A DNA stretch of 64,000 nucleotides. Source: Actinomycetota bacterium. Its GTDB lineage: Bacteria > Actinomycetota > Aquicultoria > Aquicultorales > Aquicultoraceae. A program made the translations under genes and the position numbers. The stretch is taken from the NCBI GenBank assembly GCA_018333515.1, contig JAGXSZ010000040.1, forward strand, positions 40,390 to 104,389. Reading direction: 5' to 3'. Shown one piece after another: positions 24,239-33,688 of this stretch; within the stretch, counting starts at the first letter, position 1, and each line of letters opens with the position of its first letter. The notes below the pieces were generated by a model. That model ran no database searches. It worked only from the letters and a program-made list of their open reading frames with translations, and was not told the origin of the DNA.

Positions 24239-24532
24239 ATGTTTAAACTACATAAGGACAAGAAAGGCACGATTGTTATTACCGGCATCCTGTCAATTGC
24301 GAGCATTGAAGCTCTCCATGTTGAACTAAGGGAGCTTTATGACGAAGGCGCAAGCGCAACAATCGATTGTTCAGGGGTAACCGAGATAGATACGGCGGCC
24401 CTACAATTGCTTATTGCGCTTAAAAGGTATTTTTTGGAGACGAGTAGGCCGATTGTGTACATTGCCGGCCCGGCAATGGATGAGGCATTGGCGTTATCCG
24501 GGCTAAAAAAGTTACTATTATCGGCAGCTTGA
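24239..24532 (+). CDS. STAS-domain protein (anti-sigma-factor antagonist-like)
   Basis: A 97-residue single STAS domain: strand GTIVITGILSI, then ATIDCSGVTEIDTAALQLLI. The residue that is phosphorylated in SpoIIAA-type proteins (Ser in IDSSG) is Thr in EIDTAAL. The ATG at 24239 follows GGAGGAGG. STAS genes next to cheY and cheA occur in several chemotaxis-like systems as adaptor or phospho-switch components. No anti-sigma kinase is adjacent, so that function is inferred only from the fold. Confidence 0.8.
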   Translation: MFKLHKDKKGTIVITGILSIASIEALHVELRELYDEGASATIDCSGVTEIDTAALQLLIALKRYFLETSRPIVYIAGPAMDEALALSGLKKLLLSAA

Positions 24533-24562
24533 TTATTGCCGCGATATTGAAGGGTGAGGCGA

Positions 24563-24943
24563 ATGGATCAAAGCGTTTTGGTCGTTGACGACTCGGCGAC
24601 GCTCAGAGCGTCGGTCAAGTTCACATTGAGCGAGGCCGGCTATGCTGTTGAGGAAGCTATCAATGGCAAAGATGGTCTGCAAAAACTGCGGCAGCTAAAG
24701 ACGAGGGGTGTGCGGATATCGCTTATTATAAGCGATATCAATATGCCGGAGATGGATGGGATTACCTTTGTGCAAGAGGTTAAAAAGGATAGCGCGCTCC
24801 GTTTTATCCCGGTTCTCATACTGACCACCGAGTCTCAGGAGACAAAAAAGATGGAAGGGAAAAACGCCGGCGCCGCCGGCTGGCTGGTCAAGCCTTTCAA
24901 CAACGACCAATTGGTCGGCGTCGTGAGGAAGTTCGTTCGCTAG
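24563..24943 (+). CDS. cheY: CheY-type response regulator
   Basis: A stand-alone receiver domain of 127 residues with the acidic pair in VVDDSATLR, the phospho-acceptor aspartate in LIISDINMPEMDG, the conserved threonine in LILTTES and the lysine of LVKPF. No output domain is attached, as in CheY. It would be phosphorylated by the CheA encoded downstream. The ATG at 24563 has GGTGAGG seven bases before it and is preferred over the GTG at 24554. Confidence 0.92.
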   Translation: MDQSVLVVDDSATLRASVKFTLSEAGYAVEEAINGKDGLQKLRQLKTRGVRISLIISDINMPEMDGITFVQEVKKDSALRFIPVLILTTESQETKKMEGKNAGAAGWLVKPFNNDQLVGVVRKFVR

Positions 24944-25024
24944 CCGCGCTAAATATTGAGATCCCGCTAAAGAGTCAACAAGCAGGGACGATAGCACAGA
25001 CGACAGCTTATTGGAGGTAAAACT

Positions 25025-27163
25025 ATGGACCAGGGAACGTTGCTTGAAACCTTTATTACAGAGGCTACTGAGTTAATCCAAGAACTTGAGATAGATGTTG
25101 TGGCGCTTGATGAGTCTAGCGAAGACGAAGAACTCATCAATCGGATCTTTCGCGCAGCTCATACGATTAAGGGCAGTGGCGGATTGGTCGGTCTTACGGC
25201 GATATCCGATTTTACGCATTCCATGGAGAGCGTGCTCGATCTCGTTCGCCGGCGTGAACTCGCGGCCACCGGTGAACTCGTTAGCGTGTTGTTGCGGGCC
25301 GTGGATTTGCTGAAAGCGATGATTAAATCCGCCGCATCAGGTGAATCCTGTTTTGACCAGCGTGAACTTGAGTTCACGCTCGAATTACTTGCGCAGTTTT
25401 TGCCCAAGCGCGAGGATCCCACGGATGATACCGAGACGGGGAACCCAGGCTCGAGAAAGCGTGCGGAGGACTCATATTTTGAAGTTGAGATGAAGCTCTC
25501 CGAGAACCTGTTGGAAACCGGAACCGACCCCTTAATGCTCTTTCGCGAGCTGCAAGATATCGGTGAGATAGTCGAGATAGTTGTCGATGCGCGAGGCCTT
25601 CCTGATTTTGACAATATCGATATCCACAAATTATATCTAACATGGAGGCTGATAGTGAGAACAGCCGAGCCGTTCTCGAGCCTCGAGAATATCTTTATTT
25701 TTGTTGCGGACGATAGCGAGATATCGATCTCCGACAGTTCGCTTCACTTCAAAGAGGGTGTCGACCTTCGCGTCGCCGACATGAAGCTCGGCGAAATCTT
25801 GGCCGAAGAAGGCCATGTTATATCCAAGGATGTTGAAGAGGCATTGTCGTCGCAGAGTAAGATCGGAGAACTGCTTGTTCAGAGCGGTAAAGTTAAAGAG
25901 GAACACGTAAAAAGCGCGCTTGATAAGCAATTAAGGAGCCGTGAGGTTCAAAAAGCGACTACAATCCGGGTCGATACCGAGAAGCTCGACAAACTAGTAA
26001 ATCTCGTCGGCGAAATGGTCATCGCGGTTGCCCGGGTAGACCAGCAGGGTCTACATGAAAGCGGCAATGGGAAAAGGACCGCCCTGGGCGCGCTCGAGAT
26101 GCTTCAAAGGATCAGCCGGGACTTGCAGGAGCAGGTAATGCGCGTGCGCATGATACCGGTCGAAGGGCTCTTCAGTCGTTTTCATCGCGTCGTAAGAGAT
26201 CTCGCGACCGCTGAAGGAAAGCATGCGCGGCTATTGCTGTCGGGAACAGAGACCGAACTCGACAAAAACGTGATCGAGCAGTTGAGCGACCCTTTAAAGC
26301 ATCTAATTCGAAACTCGGTCGATCACGGCATCGAATCGTCTAGCGAGCGTCGAAAGGCGGGCAAGCCGGAAGAAGCGGTTGTTAAGCTTTTAGCGTATCA
26401 ACAGGAGGGAAACATCATCATCGAAGTCTTTGACGACGGTCGCGGCATAGATTCCGAGGCGATTATGGAAAAAGCGGTCGAGAAAGGTCTTATCAACCGG
26501 GGGGACGAGCTGAACAAAGAGGATACGTACCAGCTTATGTTTATGCCGGGATTCTCCACCGCCAAAAAAGTAACCGATGTCTCCGGGCGCGGTGTCGGCC
26601 TCGATGTCGTTAAGCGCAACATTGATGAGCTTAAAGGCGCCATCGAGGTGATATCCGAGGTCGGCAAGGGAACTACGTTCAGGATTAGATTGCCGCTCAC
26701 CTTGGCGATCATCGACGGTATGAATGTGAAGGTTGGGGATGAAACCTTTATCATACCCCTTCTGTCGATTGTGGAGTCGATTCGACCGCGCATAGAAGCC
26801 GTCAAAACGGTCGAGGGGACCGGTGAAGTTATCGACGCCCGCGGTGAGTATCTGCCGCTCGTGCGCCTGCACCGGGTTTTCGATATTCAAACCGACAAAA
26901 TAGACCCATCGGAAGCGCTTGTGGTCATCATAGAAAGCGGCCGGCGCAGATTCGGCATTCTTGTCGACGATGTTATCGGCCAGCAGCAGGCGGTTATTAA
27001 AAGCCTTGAAAAGAACTTTCGCCAGGTCGATGGAACCGCGGGCGCCACAATCCTCGGCGACGGCACGGTCTCTTTGATTATCGACATTCACGGCCTCGAA
27101 AAGATGGCCTTCAATGTGGCCGGCGCCTATAACGTGGCCGGCGCGACCGGATCCGCGGCGTAG
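25025..27163 (+). CDS. cheA: Chemotaxis histidine kinase CheA with an extra MshEN-like segment
   Basis: A 712-residue kinase. The HPt domain has the phospho-histidine in AAHTIKGSGG (His46). A P2-like alpha/beta region spans about 150-240. Then comes a short segment (about 253-302, KLGEILAEEGHVISKDVEEA...KIGELLVQSGKV) that looks like the MshEN/GspE N-terminal motif, which in other proteins can bind c-di-GMP. It is followed by the dimerisation domain, the ATPase (N box HLIRNSVDHGIE, G1 DDGRGID, G2 GRGVGLDVVKRNI) and the CheW-like P5 domain. The extra segment is not part of classical CheA and resembles the N-terminus of the pilus ATPase at 34674. The SD is GGAGG. Confidence 0.95.
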   Translation: MDQGTLLETFITEATELIQELEIDVVALDESSEDEELINRIFRAAHTIKGSGGLVGLTAISDFTHSMESVLDLVRRRELAATGELVSVLLRAVDLLKAMIKSAASGESCFDQRELEFTLELLAQFLPKREDPTDDTETGNPGSRKRAEDSYFEVEMKLSENLLETGTDPLMLFRELQDIGEIVEIVVDARGLPDFDNIDIHKLYLTWRLIVRTAEPFSSLENIFIFVADDSEISISDSSLHFKEGVDLRVADMKLGEILAEEGHVISKDVEEALSSQSKIGELLVQSGKVKEEHVKSALDKQLRSREVQKATTIRVDTEKLDKLVNLVGEMVIAVARVDQQGLHESGNGKRTALGALEMLQRISRDLQEQVMRVRMIPVEGLFSRFHRVVRDLATAEGKHARLLLSGTETELDKNVIEQLSDPLKHLIRNSVDHGIESSSERRKAGKPEEAVVKLLAYQQEGNIIIEVFDDGRGIDSEAIMEKAVEKGLINRGDELNKEDTYQLMFMPGFSTAKKVTDVSGRGVGLDVVKRNIDELKGAIEVISEVGKGTTFRIRLPLTLAIIDGMNVKVGDETFIIPLLSIVESIRPRIEAVKTVEGTGEVIDARGEYLPLVRLHRVFDIQTDKIDPSEALVVIIESGRRRFGILVDDVIGQQQAVIKSLEKNFRQVDGTAGATILGDGTVSLIIDIHGLEKMAFNVAGAYNVAGATGSAA

Positions 27164-27325
27164 TCGAAGGTGGATGCGACTATTAAGGATACAAACAAAA
27201 CCTTGATAAGTAAGAATAATACAAATAAAAGGGGGCTGGACACGCTGGTGTATAGAGGCTGGTTTTCCAGGTTTATCGACGGCACGGAAGCGCAAAGCAG
27301 ATAAAATTATTGCTCAAGGAGGCAA

Positions 27326-29047
27326 ATGGAAATGGTGAAAATGAACATTAGGAACAAATTATACCTTGCATTGGGAGCGATGATCGCGCTCCTCGTTGTG
27401 ACGAGCGTCGTCATCTTTATTACGAGTTCAAACCTGACAACCGCAAACAAGGCGATTGTCGAAGAATTCGGTTTTAAAAGCAATATGCAGACGTTTCAAA
27501 AGCAGCACGCTGATTGGTTGATAGCGCTATCCGATCATATGCTAATCGGTACTGAATTTAAGAAAACGTTGAACCCGCGTGATTGTGGGTTTGGCAAATG
27601 GTATTACGGCATGGTCGATTCAGAGGAATTTGGACAACTCGACCCCCAAACAGCCGGTCTGCTTAAGTCGCTTGAGGAGCCCCATAAGCACTTGCATGAG
27701 GGCGGCGCTCAGGTATTAGATGAGATGAGTGCGGGCCGTAAAGCCAATTCTCTTATGTATTTTAAGGAAAAAACGGTTCCCACTATCTCGAAGTTGGATG
27801 GTCTCTATACCGAGTTGATAGATATCTCGGAGAGCAATATAGAGAGGCAAGAAGCGGCTTCCGCCGCGAGTGAAAAAGCGCAAAACATGCTGGTGATTAT
27901 AGTAACGATAGTGGGCGTTCTTCTCGGCGTCGCCATAGCTTACATGCTGTCGAGAAATATCGTCACCGCCGTCCAGCGTATGGTGGACTCACTAAAACTA
28001 GTAGCAAAAGGGGATTTCACGCGGCAGGTCGATCTTAATAATCGTAGCGACGAGCTGGGCGAAATGGCCCATGAACTCAACGGCATGGTCAAGAACTTAT
28101 CAGAGATGGTCGGCAACGTAAACGAATCTTCGGAAACCGTTGCTAACGCCGCCGATCAGATTTCAGCCGGCAATCAGGAACTCTCACAAAGGACACAAGA
28201 ACAAGCATCGGCCCTGGAAGAGACGGCGGCGACCATTGAAGAGATGTCTTCAACGATAAAGCAGAACGCCGATAGCGCGCGAAACGCAAGCACCCTTGCG
28301 AGGAATGCGTCCGATCTGGCCCAAAACGGGGGCAGAGTCGTTGAAGAGACAGTATCTTCGATGAGCGAGGTAACAGAGGCGAGCGAGAAAATAGCCGATA
28401 TCATAAATGTGGTAAACGAGATAGCGTTCCAGACCAACCTCCTAGCCTTGAACGCGGCGGTCGAAGCGGCGCGCGCCGGCGAGCAAGGAAAGGGTTTTGC
28501 GGTTGTCGCAGGCGAGGTCAGGAATCTTGCTCAACGAAGCGCTGAAGCCGCAAAAGAGATACAGAACCTCATAAAAGACAGCGTCGGCAAGGTCGAGAAA
28601 GGCAACAAGCTGGTCGAAGAATCCGGAAAGACCCTCACGGCGATTATCGACGCGATTCAGAAGGTCGCCGAGACCGTATCCGAGATATCATCGGCCTCGC
28701 AGGAACAGGCTACCGGAATCGACCAGGTAAACAAAGCTGTTGGTATGATGGACGATGTTGTGCAGCAAAACGCCGCGCTCGTTGAAGAGGCGGCCGCGGC
28801 ATCGCAGTCCCTGGCGTACGAGGCGGAAGAACTGCGGAAAGCAATGTCGGTCTTTTCCATAGCAAACGAGAGTTTATTCAATAGGGATGGTAAGACTGCC
28901 CGTGAAAAAGGGTCGAGGTTGTCGTTGGTTGGCAAGACCGCGCACAAAGAGAGCGTCGCGCACAAAGAGAGCGTGAAGGTATCGGCCAGGGCGGCCGGCG
29001 CGGAGAATATGGAGATTAGGAACGAAGAGGATTTTGAAGAATTCTAG
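27326..29047 (+). CDS. Methyl-accepting chemotaxis protein with extracytoplasmic CZB-like domain and HAMP
   Basis: A 573-residue paralogue of the first receptor. Helices at about 12-34 and 188-210 enclose the same zinc-site pattern (H61, C87 in [11 protein letters not shown]120, H124). A HAMP domain ([20 protein letters not shown]) follows, which the first receptor lacks. The signalling hairpin tip is canonical. The C-terminus, like that of the first receptor, ends in an acidic tail (EDFEEF versus DDFDEF), possibly a tether for the adaptation enzymes. The 143-bp stretch 28424-28566 is identical to 21498-21640 except for one base, which points to gene conversion. Confidence 0.93.
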   Translation: MEMVKMNIRNKLYLALGAMIALLVVTSVVIFITSSNLTTANKAIVEEFGFKSNMQTFQKQHADWLIALSDHMLIGTEFKKTLNPRDCGFGKWYYGMVDSEEFGQLDPQTAGLLKSLEEPHKHLHEGGAQVLDEMSAGRKANSLMYFKEKTVPTISKLDGLYTELIDISESNIERQEAASAASEKAQNMLVIIVTIVGVLLGVAIAYMLSRNIVTAVQRMVDSLKLVAKGDFTRQVDLNNRSDELGEMAHELNGMVKNLSEMVGNVNESSETVANAADQISAGNQELSQRTQEQASALEETAATIEEMSSTIKQNADSARNASTLARNASDLAQNGGRVVEETVSSMSEVTEASEKIADIINVVNEIAFQTNLLALNAAVEAARAGEQGKGFAVVAGEVRNLAQRSAEAAKEIQNLIKDSVGKVEKGNKLVEESGKTLTAIIDAIQKVAETVSEISSASQEQATGIDQVNKAVGMMDDVVQQNAALVEEAAAASQSLAYEAEELRKAMSVFSIANESLFNRDGKTAREKGSRLSLVGKTAHKESVAHKESVKVSARAAGAENMEIRNEEDFEEF

Positions 29048-29065
29048 AAAAAGGAGATGGTTGAA

Positions 29066-29554
29066 ATGGAAAAACTCAAAGATGTGACGCGGGCCATCTC
29101 CACTGGCGCCGGCGACCAATTCGTCACCTTCGCTCTCGATAATGAAAAATACGGGGTTGAGGTGCTAAAAGTCCAGGAAATTATCGGATATCAAGGGTTC
29201 GCGAAGGTGCCGAATGTACCGCCTTTTGTTAAGGGTGTATTGAACCTGAGGGGCTCGGTGGTACCCGTTGTGGACTTGCGACTGAAATTAAACATGAAGC
29301 CGAGAGAGTATGATAACTTTACTGTTATCTTAATAATGGAAGTGCGGGAACGGGTTGTAGGCATTATTGTGGATGCTGTTTCCGATGTTGTAAATCTCAG
29401 TCCCGAAGATATACAGCAAACTCCTGATTTTTCCTCAGGTATACGAGTCGATTTTATCAAGGGAATGGGTAGAAAAGACGAGGAATTGATTATTATATTA
29501 GATATCGATAGGGTCTTAAGCTCGAACGAGCTTCAGTTGTCGGAGATAGCGTAA
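29066..29554 (+). CDS. cheW: Chemotaxis coupling protein CheW
   Basis: A single CheW domain of about 162 residues: FVTFALDNEKYGVEVLKVQE, then VPPFVKGVLNLRGSVVPVVDL with the conserved NLRG motif. CheW bridges receptors and CheA in the signalling array. The ATG at 29066 is spaced nine bases from AAGGAG. The in-frame ATG at 29057 overlaps that site. It directly follows the second receptor gene. A strong hairpin separates it from cheR. Confidence 0.94.
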   Translation: MEKLKDVTRAISTGAGDQFVTFALDNEKYGVEVLKVQEIIGYQGFAKVPNVPPFVKGVLNLRGSVVPVVDLRLKLNMKPREYDNFTVILIMEVRERVVGIIVDAVSDVVNLSPEDIQQTPDFSSGIRVDFIKGMGRKDEELIIILDIDRVLSSNELQLSEIA

Positions 29555-29557
29555 ACG

Positions 29558-29590
29558 TACGTCCCGGGGGCTAAAAACCCCCGGGACGTA
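29558..29590 (+). terminator. Strong hairpin between cheW and cheR
   Basis: TACGTCCCGGGGG and CCCCCGGGACGTA pair over 13 bp around CTAAAAA. No U-run follows, so it is more likely an RNA-processing or stability element, or a partial attenuator that lowers cheR/cheB output, than a full terminator. Confidence 0.6.
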
Positions 29591-29637
29591 GCTGTTCGAA
29601 ATTACTTTCGGTAATCGGTAAAGACGAGGAAACATCT

Positions 29638-30504
29638 ATGCAAATTAAATGCGGAGCCCAATTCAAGATAGACGATAGGGAGTTTGGGCGGTTAAAAACC
29701 CTCATCAAGGAATTAACCGGTATCAATTTGACCGACCAGAAGAAAACGCTTGTGGTGGCCCGTCTATCCAAGCGATTACGTGCTTTAGGGTTATCAAGCT
29801 TTGCGGAATACTATTATTTTCTTACTGAAACCGGGGATTATTCGGAGGTTACGCATTTAATCAACCGCATAACGACTAATAAAACCGATTTCTTCCGAGA
29901 GAGGCACCATTTTGAATTTTTAACAGAGGCCGTTTTGCCCGGGATTTGCGAGGAAGGCGAAAAAAACGGCACACGCAAACTTAGAATCTGGAGCGCCGGC
30001 TGCTCGTCGGGCGAGGAGCCATATACTATTGCCATTACATTGTGCGAATACTTTCTCGATAAAGCCGGCTGGGATATAAAGATTTTAGCCACCGACCTCG
30101 ATACGGAGATGCTCGAAAAAGCAAGGGCGGGCATCTACTGTCAGGATGGAGTCGCGCCGGTTCCGCCTGAGTATTTGCGAAAATATTTCAAGAAGGGCGT
30201 CAATGCGAATACAGGCCGGTATATGGCAAAAGATAAGCTTAAAAAGATGGTTATATTCAAGCGGCATAATCTCACAAGTGAGAGATATCCGTTCAATGAG
30301 CAAATCGATGTTGTACTCTGCCGTAATGTGATCATCTATTTCGATGAAGCAACAAAAGCGAAGGTAATAAATAGTTTCCATGATGTTTTGCGGGATGGCG
30401 GCGTTCTTTTCTTGGGCCACTCCGAATCGGCTATAGGCAACGAGAGCAGGTTCAAACTAATTGGTAACAGCACGTTCCGTAAGACCACCCTTCGTTCTGT
30501 GTAG
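29638..30504 (+). CDS. cheR: Chemotaxis protein methyltransferase CheR
   Basis: A 288-residue enzyme. The N-terminal helical domain contains TNKTDFFRERHHFEFL. The S-adenosylmethionine site is RIWSAGCSSGEEPYTIAI, and the catalytic-domain motifs DVVLCRNVIIYFD and LGHSES follow. CheR methylates receptor glutamates, and its substrates would be the two receptors here. The C-terminal acidic tails of those receptors could recruit it. It lies 13 bases before cheB. Confidence 0.95.
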   Translation: MQIKCGAQFKIDDREFGRLKTLIKELTGINLTDQKKTLVVARLSKRLRALGLSSFAEYYYFLTETGDYSEVTHLINRITTNKTDFFRERHHFEFLTEAVLPGICEEGEKNGTRKLRIWSAGCSSGEEPYTIAITLCEYFLDKAGWDIKILATDLDTEMLEKARAGIYCQDGVAPVPPEYLRKYFKKGVNANTGRYMAKDKLKKMVIFKRHNLTSERYPFNEQIDVVLCRNVIIYFDEATKAKVINSFHDVLRDGGVLFLGHSESAIGNESRFKLIGNSTFRKTTLRSV

Positions 30505-30517
30505 CTAAGGAGTATCG

Positions 30518-31585
30518 ATGTCAAAGATAAAGGTGCTCGTTGTCGATGATTCGGCGGTCATTCGACAACTGGTGAAAGAGATATTGGAGCGCGACCCCGC
30601 AATCGAGGTGGTTGCAGTAGCAAGCGACGCTTATTTCGCCGAACGAAAGCTTAAAGTTCACGCTCCCGACGTAATAACGCTCGATGTCGAGATGCCGGGC
30701 ATGGATGGAATTTCGTTTCTAGAGAAGATTATGCATTCAAATCCAACGCCCGTCGTTATGTTAAGCTCCTATACCGATCGGCGCGCCGCTGAAACATTTA
30801 AAGCCCTGGAGTTTGGCGCGGTCGATTTTGTTACGAAACCTAAGGCAAATATCGGCGAAGGTATTGAGGCGCTTGCGGAAGAGCTTATCGCAAAAGTTAA
30901 GGCCGCATCTAAGGCCAATATAAGAAAAACGCAACCGAAACTCGTCGCGGCGCCCGCGCATTCCGTAGACGAAGTCGTGGCGCGAAAACGCTTTACCGGG
31001 TCGAAACACGGGGACGGCGTAATTGTGCTCGGCGCATCGACGGGCGGCACCGTAGCCATTAGCGATTTACTTGTCTTGTTACCGAAAGACTCGCCCGGGA
31101 TAGTCATTGTTCAGCATATGCCGGAGCAATTTACGAAGGCTTATGCCGACAGGATTAACGGTTTGGTCGACCTTGATGTCAGGGAGGCGAAGAACGGCGA
31201 TAGGGTGAGGCGAGGCGCCGTTCTAATAGCACCGGGCGGAAGACACATGTTATTGCAGAAGGATATCCAAGGTTATTATGTCCAAATAAAAGACGGGCCG
31301 CCCGTAAACCGACACAAGCCGTCGGTAGATGTTTTGTTTCGTTCCGCCGCGAATTCCGCCGGGCACGAAGCGATCGGCATTATACTTACGGGGATGGGAA
31401 ACGACGGAGCAAAGGGGATGCGGGAGCTAAAGGATGCGGGTGCCTTCAACATCGCCCAAAGCAAAGAGACGTGCGTGGTCTTCGGTATGCCCAGAGTAGC
31501 TATTGAGTTGGGAGGCGTCGACAAAATCGCCTCAATCGAAGAGATTCCCCGCTTACTAGCGGGACGCGACCGGAGAGCGTCTTAA
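30518..31585 (+). CDS. cheB: Chemotaxis methylesterase CheB
   Basis: A 355-residue two-domain protein. The receiver domain has the acidic pair in VVDDSAVIR and Asp in VITLDVEMPGMDG. A linker follows, then the methylesterase with the catalytic serine in GASTGGT, histidine in VQHMPEQFT and aspartate in GMGNDGAKGM. It removes receptor methyl groups when phosphorylated by CheA. It is the last gene of the operon. The following 290 bases hold no gene, and I see no convincing terminator or riboswitch there. Confidence 0.95.
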   Translation: MSKIKVLVVDDSAVIRQLVKEILERDPAIEVVAVASDAYFAERKLKVHAPDVITLDVEMPGMDGISFLEKIMHSNPTPVVMLSSYTDRRAAETFKALEFGAVDFVTKPKANIGEGIEALAEELIAKVKAASKANIRKTQPKLVAAPAHSVDEVVARKRFTGSKHGDGVIVLGASTGGTVAISDLLVLLPKDSPGIVIVQHMPEQFTKAYADRINGLVDLDVREAKNGDRVRRGAVLIAPGGRHMLLQKDIQGYYVQIKDGPPVNRHKPSVDVLFRSAANSAGHEAIGIILTGMGNDGAKGMRELKDAGAFNIAQSKETCVVFGMPRVAIELGGVDKIASIEEIPRLLAGRDRRAS

Positions 31586-31874
31586 AATATTGTGATAAAC
31601 TTCTATTTTTGTTCCACTAGCGGTTGCTGAGCAGAACCATGCGTATGATTATTTCTCTGAACGAAAAATTTCTTTGAAGTGAGTTTTTTTGGCAAGGCTC
31701 TTAACGAGATACCCTCAAACCCGAACCCTTTCACCACGATGTTCAAGTAATTCTAAAAACTTGAAAGCCGCGTTAAGCGTGACGCCGTCGCGGGAGCAAC
31801 GCGGCCCGAGGGCTGGACTTGCCTCTCTCCGTTGAGTATAACCAATCACGGATTGCAAAAAACGAACGGAAGGG

Positions 31875-33461
31875 GTGATTCTTCTGCGAAGAGTAATGCG
31901 GAGTCTTTTACCGGCAATATTGACAATCATCACACTCATGGGAGGCAGCGCGTCCGCGGTAACCAGATCCGAGGTCATGGATCGGGCCGAGTCATGGACA
32001 AAGAACTCGGTGTCGTATAGCCAGTCTCGCACATTCAGGGGCTATAGAGCGGATTGCAGCGGCTTTGTCTCATATGCTTTAGCACTAAATAAGCCTGGGC
32101 AAACGACTAACACGCTGGCCGGCACGACAAAACCCGTCAAAAAAAGAGACCTGGAACCGGGCGACATAATCGTCGCAAAAGGCGTTCACGTGGTGCTCTT
32201 CGGGGGCTGGGCAAACAGGGAGCAAACAAAATACGTGGCGTACGAACAAGCGTCATCTACCGGTTCGGTGGTACGAGTTACGCCTTATCCCTACTGGAAG
32301 GGCGCGGGCGGATATGTCGCCAAACGTCACCCGAGTGTTGGCGGAGGTCGTGCGATAACGGTATCTCGCGGAGGCGAGCGAACCTTGCCGCCGTTGCGCG
32401 ATAAGCTGACGCGCAAGCAAAGCGATTACAATGGCGACGGGGTATCCGATTTATCGGTTTTGTACGACGGGGCATCGAATAAGCGCTCTCTCTGGCGTTT
32501 CTATTCAAATAAGGGCAAATTCAATGCCGTTAGCGTTTGGTCCGGTGCCGGGGGTGCGTTCACGGCGCAAAACTCAAAGATGACTTCCGGTGATTTTAAC
32601 GGGGACAATATTGCCGATACGGCGTTATTCTATCGGAACCACGATGATACCTCGTCCATCTGGGTCTTTTATTCGGGTAAAGGTCGGCGGGTCAAGGTCA
32701 AGATGGTGTGGACCAGCCAACCGGGCCGGTTCGATTGGGAACGGGTGAGCCTGGCGTCCGGAGACTTTAACAAAGACGGCCGCAGCGACTTGGCCTTGTT
32801 TGACGGCACATCGGCCGAGAGCAGCGCGTTGTGGGTTATGCTGGCGGACAAGTCCGGCGGCTTCGCCATGTCAAAATGGTGGCAGGGGGAACCGGGAGCG
32901 TTCGATTGGGAAAGCGCCAAGATGCTGTCTGGAGACTTCAACGGTGACGGCCGTTCTGATTTGGCGTTCCTATACGACTATGCTCAAGGTCCCACGGCGA
33001 TATGGGTATTCGCGTCCAAGGGCAACGGTTTTTCACCCCGCGTCTGGTGGAAATCCGCGCCAAATACCCTCTTGGCGGACAGGGTCAAGATGGTTTCCGG
33101 CTATTTCAACCGCGATGACCACGCGGACATCGCCATCTTCTACGATGAGCCAAAGGGAGGCACGTCCATTATAACGCTCTACGCGAACAAAGCCGGTTCG
33201 TTAACGGCCCGCAAGCGATGGTCGGGCGAACCGGGGGCATTTAGCTGGAATCAGGCGAAGATAATGGCCGGCGATTATAACGCGGATGGTCTAACCGATT
33301 TGGCGTTCCTGTACGGTTATCGAGACGGGCACGCCAGGGCATGGATGTTCGAGAACGATTCCGGTAATCGGTTTCTGCCGAGGACGTGGTGGAGAGGTGT
33401 TTCGGGGACGTTCGATTGGTCCAACGCGATCATTGCCGACCAGGGCTTTACTGAAGATTAG
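31875..33461 (+). CDS. Secreted NlpC/P60-like peptidase fused to FG-GAP/VCBS-type repeats
   Basis: A signal peptide (hydrophobic core LLPAILTIITLMGG) is followed by an NlpC/P60-like domain with the catalytic cysteine in YRADCSGFVSYAL and a histidine in AKGVHVVLFGG. It therefore probably cuts peptidoglycan stem peptides. From about residue 185 there are six repeats with calcium-loop-like D-x-N-x-D-x-x-x-D patterns (DYNGDGVSDL, DFNGDNIADT, DFNKDGRSDL, DFNGDGRSDL and two more), as in FG-GAP/VCBS beta-propellers. The start is uncertain: GTG at 31875 overlaps the ribosome-binding site, and the ATG at 31896 is distant from it. Confidence 0.82.
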   Translation: MILLRRVMRSLLPAILTIITLMGGSASAVTRSEVMDRAESWTKNSVSYSQSRTFRGYRADCSGFVSYALALNKPGQTTNTLAGTTKPVKKRDLEPGDIIVAKGVHVVLFGGWANREQTKYVAYEQASSTGSVVRVTPYPYWKGAGGYVAKRHPSVGGGRAITVSRGGERTLPPLRDKLTRKQSDYNGDGVSDLSVLYDGASNKRSLWRFYSNKGKFNAVSVWSGAGGAFTAQNSKMTSGDFNGDNIADTALFYRNHDDTSSIWVFYSGKGRRVKVKMVWTSQPGRFDWERVSLASGDFNKDGRSDLALFDGTSAESSALWVMLADKSGGFAMSKWWQGEPGAFDWESAKMLSGDFNGDGRSDLAFLYDYAQGPTAIWVFASKGNGFSPRVWWKSAPNTLLADRVKMVSGYFNRDDHADIAIFYDEPKGGTSIITLYANKAGSLTARKRWSGEPGAFSWNQAKIMAGDYNADGLTDLAFLYGYRDGHARAWMFENDSGNRFLPRTWWRGVSGTFDWSNAIIADQGFTED

Positions 33462-33688
33462 TCTTGGCGATGGGGGCCTGGCGACTACGCCTTACGGTCT
33501 CTCACCGTCGATCTTTAGCGAGACGGGAGAGCGGACGCAGCTGTGTCGTTACTACCGCATAAAAGGCTTCGAGTGTCGCGATTGCATCCGTCTCAACGTC
33601 ATCGCCAAATCTTGCGAAAAAGATCACCGCGGAAGCGAGTACGCCGGCGCGTATTATAAGTTATCGGCTACATGATCTTGATTCCGCA

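Noticed and set aside
31586..31874. Leader of the NlpC/P60 gene, examined for a c-di-AMP riboswitch because such riboswitches often precede wall hydrolases.
   Set aside because: The conserved riboswitch blocks are not present. Only weak GC-rich hairpins are seen.
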